A stretch of 64,000 nt of DNA, from assembly GCA_905221605.1 (NCBI GenBank), contig CAJNDS010002180.1, positions 323,501 to 387,500 of the forward strand. Direction: 5' to 3'. Below the pieces are notes generated by a model that was not told where the DNA came from, did no database searches, and was given only the letters and a program-made list of their open reading frames with translations. This document shows, piece by piece, positions 40,401-49,200 of the stretch. The DNA comes from Symbiodinium natans (Eukaryota > Sar > Dinophyceae > Suessiales > Symbiodiniaceae). The position numbers and the translations under genes are program-made. Numbering within the stretch: position 1 is the stretch's first letter; every line of letters begins with the position of its first letter.

Positions 40401-43400
40401 ACACTTGAACTTCACGGACTTGTTGGATTCCTAAACCCTACACCCTAAACCCTAAACCCTAAACCTTAAACCCAGTTTTTTTTTTTAATTAATTCCTTGG
40501 TTACTGGAGAAGTAAGTTACTCGGACTTCAGGTCCCTAGAAAGCCCTTGAAGGCTAATTTTGGGGTGTATATTTTTTCTATGGTGATTTCTCTATATGAT
40601 GGTCCCTTTGGGGTCCTTATTATAAGGCGGCCCTTCTTTTTTAGGGTACCCAAAACGAGCCCCCAATTTAGAGAACTCACCATATATGCTCCCCAAGATC
40701 CGCATCCAAGTGCTTGTAGTCTTGAGTTGCCTGACGTCTGCTATCTCACGCGCCAAAAATAGCTCGAAGGGCCGCTGTGGCATGGCTGGACTTATCCCAG
40801 TGCCACCCGCGCGCACAAGCAAGATCCCGCCTCTTGGGCCGATGCGTGGAGGATGTGGTCGGCACCTGCATGGGCCATCCCCAAGATGCACATACGGGGC
40901 CAGGCATGGACGTGCCGGCGCGCGCAGCCGAGGGCTCGGCCCGGTCATCCAGTTCGGGAAGCAAAAGTGGGTGGCACCGACGCTGCTGTGGGCACCCGGC
41001 ACGCACGCCTCGCACTGGTCGGCAGACAATGCATGCGCATCCTGGCTGCCGCGCCCGGCTGCACTACAGCAGGATCGCGGGCACGCCATATGCAAGGTAC
41101 CGAACGCGCCAGACCCCAAACCCTACACAGTCGCTTAAAGGGTATGTTTAGGGGATACATATGTATATATATATATACACATATATATATATATATAGAT
41201 ACTAAAAACAATAGCAATCGCACTAAGAGGAATAATAATCATAGTAATAACAATAGCAATAGTAAGCTAAGGCACCTACTTCCTGCTTAGGCCCTAAACC
41301 TTAAAGACCTTAACTATACCCCTTAAAGAGTACCTTTCTGCAATTCAGGGGATGTATTCAGGTACCTATCTCCTTCTAACCCTAAACCTTAAATCCTAAA
41401 CCCTAAACCTTAAACCTTAAATCTATACCCAAAACCCAATGAAGAACTAGTTTGCTAAGCCCCTCCGTCGGCCCAGGGTGTTGGAGTTGCCTTCCTGCGA
41501 GTCCGAGGCTGCACATTTCGCAGGATTTAGGGTTTAGGGTTTAGGGTTTGGGGTTACGGGTTTAGGGTTTAGGGTTAGGGTTTAGGGCCCAGTAGGCTAG
41601 TAGGGTTTAGGGCTTGAGGGTTTTGAGGGGCTTGAGAACTTGCGGATCCTGAGGATCTTGAGGATTTTGAGGGTTCTGAGGGGTTTGAGGATTTCGCGGG
41701 CGTTGAGGATTTGGCGGATTTTGGGGGCTTGAGGTCTTAGGGGTCAGGTGCGCAGGGGCTCACGAGGGCTCACCTTAAACTTAAAACCGGGCCTTTGTTC
41801 GTTCTTTAAGACCCAGGTTTCCTTGCAAACCTTGGGATGTTCCCCTGGTATACTAGCAGCCCTTAGCCCCAATTTGAATCCCTATTAAGGAAGGGGGAAC
41901 ATCCCAATATAAACCCTTGTAGCCAAAAGCAATCCCCCATTTGTGCTCCTGGGATACTCTGGGATGAAGCTTACAGTGAGGGTTTAAAGTTTCAGTAGTG
42001 TTTGGCTAGGACCCAGAGCAGGCCCATCCCATCATTCCTGTTTTTTGGGGTGTGGGTTCCCTTATAACACCCTTTTGCCCCAAAAAGGGCACCCTATTCC
42101 TTCCTGGGTTACTCCTAGGTCTAGTTGGGCTAGGGCATGGGTTTAGGCTTCAGGGCGTAGGGTTTAGGGTTTAGGGTTCATGTAGGTAGGATCAGGCAAG
42201 CTCGAACGTTGTTTGAGACACTTACCCAAGGGTCCATGCACCCCTGGGCCTTCAGGCACTTCGTATATATAGGGACTTCTGGGCCCTTTAAACCCTAACC
42301 CTAAACCCTAAACCCCAAACCCTAAACCCTAAACCCTAAACCCTTAGGGTAAGTATATAACTAGAAGGCACGTGGACCCTTAGGGTTATGGAACCTACTT
42401 ACCCTTGAGACCCTGAGTGGACCTCGGAACCTCAACGCCTGAAGCCCTCAATCCGTTTGTGCTGAAATGTTGTAGGGTTTAGGGTTTAGAGTTTAGGGTT
42501 TAGGGTTGTTTGGGGTTCACTGGTTTAGGGGTTCGCCTGAGGGAGGTTACATGGCCTTAGCTTCCTTTAAGGGTTCTGAAGTATGGGCCCTCGGGGTTAA
42601 TAGCGTAGATAAGCGGGGTCTACAAGGGTTTTCCAGTTAAGGGCCCATATTGCTACTATTTGCTTACTGACACCCCCCCCCCCCCCCCAACAGATAAAAA
42701 CTTCCTCATACAGGCAACATAGGGATCATCGTCTTTGCTTCTTGGGGGGGGGGTCAGACAGTATATTAAGTGACCATGTATCTTCCTTTTTGAGGGAGGG
42801 GGTGTTGGATTTGCCATCTCACCTACCCTAATACAGCGGGCGGAAGAATTCCGAATGGTATTCCCTCGTGTCCCCTATATGATGATACTAGAGCAACCCC
42901 CACCCCCACCCCTCCCCCCCCCCCAGAAAATAGCAAAAAAAAGTACTATTGCTTTCTAATGTTTGCGGCTGCTAAATTCAGAGTTGAGGGGGTGTAGGAT
43001 CTGCCACCCTAAACCCTAAACCCTAAACCCCAACATCTTCTCGCGGCTTGGCTCGCCCCGAGCAGGCAGAGTGCGCGGACGCGAGGCCTCAGAAGTTCGA
43101 CAAGGCCCACTAGGGGGCACCTCGTGCTCTAAGCCCTATAAACCCTAAAAAGCCTTATAGACCCTAATCCTCATCAACCCTAATCCTTATAAACCCTATA
43201 AACCCTAAACCTTATATACCCGAATCCTTATAAAACCATAAACCCTTATCCTTATGAACCCTATAAACCCTAAACCTTATAAACCCTAATCCTTGTAAAC
43301 CCTATACGCCCTAAACCTTCTCAACCTTAAACCTTATAGCCTTATACCTTACAAACCCTAAACCCTATAAACCATAAACATATAAACCCTAAACCCTAAA

Positions 43401-46227
43401 ACCCTTCTTCGAAGTCACCTCCTTCGGTGGCAGGCTCGCGCTAAAATCGACAACCCCAAGCCTAGATCCGAGCTGCAGTACCCCTTGCATCGCTCCTGCG
43501 GTTCGTTTAGGGTTTAGGGTTTAGAGTTCAGGGTTTAGGGTTCAGGGTTTAGGGTTTAGGGTCTGCTGTAGGCAGGGCTAGAGGACTGTGGGTTGAGTGG
43601 CTCGGATGGAAATCCCCCTTCCCCCGCGGCATGCCCCTTTGAGGGCTCACGGGTTAACTACTTGTATGCAGGGTACAGTAGCTGATTGCTTAAGAACCCA
43701 AAAAACAAACTATTCCTCCTTATAAGGGCAAGTAAGATAATTAAGCAAATAGTAGCTAGCTGCATACTTGCATCCCCCAATTCAGGAAACAACATTGAAG
43801 CCTAGCTAAATCGAACTACCTACCCGCAAGCCTGAAAGGCTAGAAGCCTGAAAGGCTAGAAGCCCCAACCGGATATCTGCTCAAGCCCTCAACCCCAAGC
43901 CCTAAACCCCTAAACCCCAAACCTCAGACCCTCACCCTCCACGCTAAGCCCCGAAACCCTAGAGGGGCAGCCCTGAGCAGATCCAGGTAACCGTCGACTA
44001 CACCGGTTGGCAGCCCAACGGCAAGATGCTGCTTGGCGCCAGGGGTTGCGCCGCAAGAGGTGAAGACCTGAGTCCCTGAACTCTAGACCCCGCAGCCCCG
44101 ATCCCTATAAGCCTAAACCCCTAAACCCCTAAACCCCCAAATGCTCCTAAGCCCGAAGCTGGAAGCCCTAAGCCGGATGGGGCTTAGGGCCTTTGTCAAG
44201 GTGATCAAACCTCCGGTTCCCTTTTGTACAAGTGGATTGTCATGGGTTTAGGGTTTGGGGTTTAGGGTTTAGGCGGTTTAGGGTATAGGCTTCTGGATTC
44301 AGGGCTTAGGGTTTAGGATTTAGGCGGTTTAGGGCATAGGCTTCTGGGTTTAGGGTTTAGGGTTTAGGCGGTTTAGGGTATAGGCTTCTGGGTTCAGGGT
44401 TTAGGGTTTAGGGTGTTATCCCACCATAAAGGTACGCTCCCCTGTTTTCAGGCGTATCAAGGTTGCTCTTGAGGCACACCCGAATCCTAACGTGGGCCCA
44501 ACCGCCCAGCGAGAGCGGCCCAGGTTCGACTCCAGCGTGAAGCGCGGCCAGCGCACAACTTTCGGCGTGAGCCAGGTGATCAAGGGATGGACAGAAGGAC
44601 CAAAGCCCTGAACTGTTAATCCCTAAACCCTAAACCCCAAACCCTAAACCCTAAACCCTAAACCCTATTCTAATTAAGCCTTAAATCCCCGGTAAATCCC
44701 CAAACCCTAAAGCCTAAACGCCACAAACGATTGCGCCCTCAAGGTTGAAGGGTTTGGGGTTTAGGGATGGACAGAAGGACCGAGACAGCCCTGATTTCAG
44801 CGTTTAGGGCTTAGGTTTTAGGGAATGCACCTTAGAGGGCTTAGGACTTCGCCTGGACACGAATATCCTCCTGACCCCTAGATTCGCCCTAAACCTTAAT
44901 TTAGGGTTGAGGGTCTAGGGTCCCGAAACCCTAAACCCTAAGCCCTAAGCCCTAAGCCCTAAACCCTAAACCCTAAACCCTAAACCCTAAACCCCAAACC
45001 CTAAACACTGAACAAGTGCGCACCTTACGCTTCTTCATAGCTTCCTGGCTCCAGGACTGCAGCTCATGGCGCCGGGGGAGAAGCGCCGCTTTTGGATCCC
45101 TGCCACCGGGCTTCAGGGGTTTGGGGTTTAGGGGTTTAGGGGTTTAGGGGTTTAGGGGTTTAGGGGTTTAGGGGTTTAGGGGTTTAGGGGTTTAGGGGTT
45201 TAGGGGTTTAGGGGTTTAGGGGTTTAGGGGTTTAGGGGTTTAGGGGTTTAGGGGTTTAGGGGTTTAGGGGTTTAGGGGTTTAGGGGTTTAGGGGTTTAGG
45301 GGTTTAGGGGTTTAGGGGTTTAGGGGTTTAGGGGTTTAGGGGTTTAGGGGTTTAGGGCAAGAACCCCCTAAGTTATGGAGTATTGGCTTTAACTGTATAC
45401 TAAAGGGGTTGGAATAACTACTAATAGTATTCCCTTGTGGTCCTTACAATCAGTACACAACAGTCGCCCCCAACAAAAACCCATTTTCAGTTTGTTAAGG
45501 CCCCTAAATTCGAGATCCTGAATGTACGTGAAGGTACATTCTTTAACTAAGGGGTATTTTGGCGCTCCTTGCGCTCCTGTCAAAAAGGGAAGGTATCTTT
45601 GCTGAGTTGCCCGCATGGTGGACTCAGGCCCCCCTCTGCTGGGAGGTTCATGGTACCTAGTAATGAGTAGCCCAGTTATAACTGTACTTATCACCCCATC
45701 CTCTAACACGCTACTAGAGTACTTAAGGGGCTTACATGTGGGTGATATCTACACTTATAATGCGTTACTAAGTACCCTGAACCTCCCAGTGCTGGGTCCT
45801 TTTTGTAATTATTCAAGGCATCCAGCTATGGACCTGAATTCAGCGTGATCCCCACTCAAATGATCCTCGCAGCGCCAACCTCACCACTATAAACCCCGAA
45901 GCCTTATCGGCCCTACACCCTGGACCCTAAACCCTGAACCCTAAACCCTAAACCCTAAACCAACAAAAATCTCCAGACTTGAGACGTGCCCATGAAGGGG
46001 AAACCCTGGCCCTAAATACCCCACGCTCCCCAAGCACACATAAACGGCTGAAGGTCCTTCTGGGAAATGAATGTAGGGTTTCTACCAGTTTATAAGGGAA
46101 ACGTAGGGTTTAGGGATCTAAAGGTCTAAAGGTCCTTCTGAGAAATTGTGGAGGGTTTCTACGGGTTGATAAGGGAAACATAGGGTCATTTTAGGAATAG
46201 GTATTTTGAAACAACCAGTCCGACGCG

Positions 46228-46266
<39 letters not shown>

Positions 46267-49200
46267 ACAAATAGAAAGCAAACCTACCTCAACGTTTGTA
46301 GGTACTGATATCTTGGGGTTGAGTTACGGCTAGACCGACCATATGGTTCCATCAGCTAGAACTACAGTTATCCTGCTTACAACCCAGGTTACATTCGCCC
46401 TTGAGAACCTCCAAGTAAGCCCTGAACCCTGAGCTACGACCATAGCCGCCCGCCCCGCCGCACACCTTCAACCCTAAACCCTAAACCCAAACGATTTCTC
46501 GAGGCCAAGCTGGCGTATGGCGACAACCCGCCCGGGGGCGCTCCTGGTGGGCCCTTGGTGTTTGATGCCCGCGGGACTGAACCACACAGCTGGATGTCTG
46601 GGGGTTTAGGTCTTCGGGTTTGGGGTTTAGGGTTTAGGGCTTGCAGGGCCTCCAAACACCAAACCCCAAACCCCAAACCCTAAACCCTAAACCTTCACCC
46701 TAAACCACCGCCTTGTTTCGGTATGGCCAAGGTCACCCTCTACAGCATAGAGAAGGGGCCGCGCATCGCGACACCTCAGGATGTCGCAGGCACCCCTCAC
46801 ATTTTAAGGTTTAAGGTTTTAGGGTTCAGTGTAGAGGGTTTAGGGTTTAGGGTTTAGGGTAGAGTCGAGGGTTGTAGAGTTTAGGGGTTAGGGCTTATGG
46901 GGAAAAGACGAAGTGGTCCGTGTACCCAATTAGCAGATTGCTAAACCACTAACCCTAAGGCTCCGAACAGTAGGTATTCTTTGACAGACTTTAGGCCCCA
47001 ATGTCGGTATGACTTACATACTTGGAGCCCTAAGATTAAAAGCCCTAAACCCTAAACCCTAAACCCTAAACCCTAAACCCTAAACCCTAAACCCTCTACA
47101 CTGAACCCTAAAAGAACTCTGCTAAGAAACCCTGGGCCTCGGCCTCAAGCTCCACGCGCGCCCACTTGGAGGTTCATGGTACTTATCAACCACTTATTGC
47201 TGTTCTTACAACCCATTTATAAGCCCCTTAAGTGCCCTAATATGGTTATGAGTACAGTTAGAAGTACAGTTACCCTAAACCCTAAACCCTAAACCATAAA
47301 CCCTAAAAGTACAGTTATAATTGGTTAAGAAGTACCATGAACCTCCAAGCAGGGCCCCCTGCCGACGCTGCGGTGACGGAGTCAGGACTGGCGTCCAAGG
47401 CCGGCGTGGGCTCCACAAAACGGGTTTCGGGTTTGGGGTTTAGGGTTTAGGGTTTGGGGTTTAGGGTTTAGGGTTTGTTGGACATTTACGTGATTTGGAT
47501 GCTGAGGTTTTTGTGCTAAGGGGCTTATGGAGGTTCAGGTTCTACCCAGGGCAACCTCTCCCTTGGCCTTTTAAGCCGAACAGCCCAGGACCCTCAAGCC
47601 CTGAAAACCCACACACTCGGGTCTACGACCCTAGCCCAAAACCCCAAACCCGAAGCCCGAAACCCAAACCCTTAGGGTTTTGGGGGTGGTGGGTCGAGGG
47701 CTTAGCCCTAAACCCTAAACCCTAAACCCTAAACCCTAAACCCTAAACCCTAAATCCTAAACCCTAAACCCTAAGCCCTAAACCCTAAACCCTAAACCCT
47801 AAACCCTAAACCCTAGACCCTATCCGGAAGGTCTTGAAGGAGGGCGCCGGGTCAAGGAAGCCGCAGGCCTTCTCGGCAACTCGCCCTTTACTTCCTTGGG
47901 GTTTAATTGGGGTTTAGGGTTTAGGGTTTAGGGTTTAGGGTTTGTCGTCTGGAGTTGTTTTAGTTGGGCTTTAAGGGTTTATGGATTTAGGGCTTTAGGT
48001 TTTCTGAGGGCAGCTGGCTTGGTTGTGGACTTGTTTGTTTTAAGTCATATGGGTGGTTGTCAAAATTATGGTCCTTCTTGGATCCTTATTCTAATACGGC
48101 ACCTAATATTTAGAGTACCCCAAAAGGGATCATAATTTTGACAGCCGCCTATATAGATCTCGTTGGGATCTGAAGGTAAAAGTTCGGGGCTTGGGCTTAG
48201 GACACTACTCTCAAGCAGAGGAGTGGTTTCTAGGCATGTTTTCGCACAGAGGCCTTTGCGCGGCTTGGGGTTTATAGAGTTGGAGGCTGTAGGGTTTATA
48301 GGGTTTTTGGGGTTTATGGCTGAACCCTACGTCTGCTGATCCTTGATCAGATGTTAAGTAGGGTTCAGGGCGTTTAGGGTTTTAGGGTTTAGGGGGTGTA
48401 GGGTTCAGGGTTTAGGGTTTAGGGTTTAGGGTCGTCGGGCCGTGGCTAGAACTACCCATATGACCCTCCACCTCCCAGCAGGCCGCAAACCCTAACCCTA
48501 GACGCTGGGTGAGATCGGGGTCTAGGGTTGAGGGCTTTTGCAAACTTGGGGGTGTACGACAACAAGGGACCCCTACAATAGGCCCCCCAAATAGCAGGAA
48601 TCCCCTATAATTGGGAGCCCAAGAAGGTACCCTAGTATCGTAAGCTTTCTGGTGCCCGAAGCGATAAGGAGGCTACGAAAACAAGACCAGAAAGGCAGAT
48701 CCAACCTCCCATGTACCACGGTCTTTGGGGGTTCGGCTTTTTTTGGGACCCTTAACCCGAGAACTCGTTTTGCAGGGTTTAGGGTTTAGGGTTTAGGTTT
48801 TAGGGTTAGAACTCGCTTTTGCAGGGTGTAAGGATCGAAGCCTTTTTGAGGTTGTCACCGTCGACTACACTGGCTGGACCACCGATGGACGCTAGGCCGC
48901 CTACTATAGGGTTCAGGGTTCAGGGTTCAGGGTTTAGGGTTTAGGGTTTAGGGTTTAGGGTTTAGGGTTAGGGTTTAGGGTCTTAAGGGAGGGGGAGTTC
49001 AAACGGGGGGGGGGGGGGGGGGGAGGTTCCCTAATCCTCCCCACTACTCCCTAAGGCTCCCAAAGCTTCCCTAAGATTTTCATAGGGACCTAGCCCCTTT
49101 CAACCCCCCTCCCTTAAGAACCCTATAAGTATAGTCTGATGCCTGTCCTCGACTTAACGGGTATACGGAGGGACCCCTAGAAGGGGCCCTTGATCGTATT

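Noticed and set aside
40592-41119. 175-codon minus ORF as a confident gene
   Set aside because: Comparable open frames exist on both strands in the same GC-rich block, no motif is recognised, and it lies inside an intron of the FKBP gene. Kept only as an unresolved block.
43441-43502. Extra FKBP exon (ARAKIDNPKPRSELQY)
   Set aside because: It follows GGTGGCAG but the exons on each side (43104 and 43981) join in phase without it, and it has no FKBP motif.
44521-44540. tRNA T-arm (GGTTCGACTCC)
   Set aside because: The match is the FKBP codons for FDSS; no cloverleaf can be formed around it.
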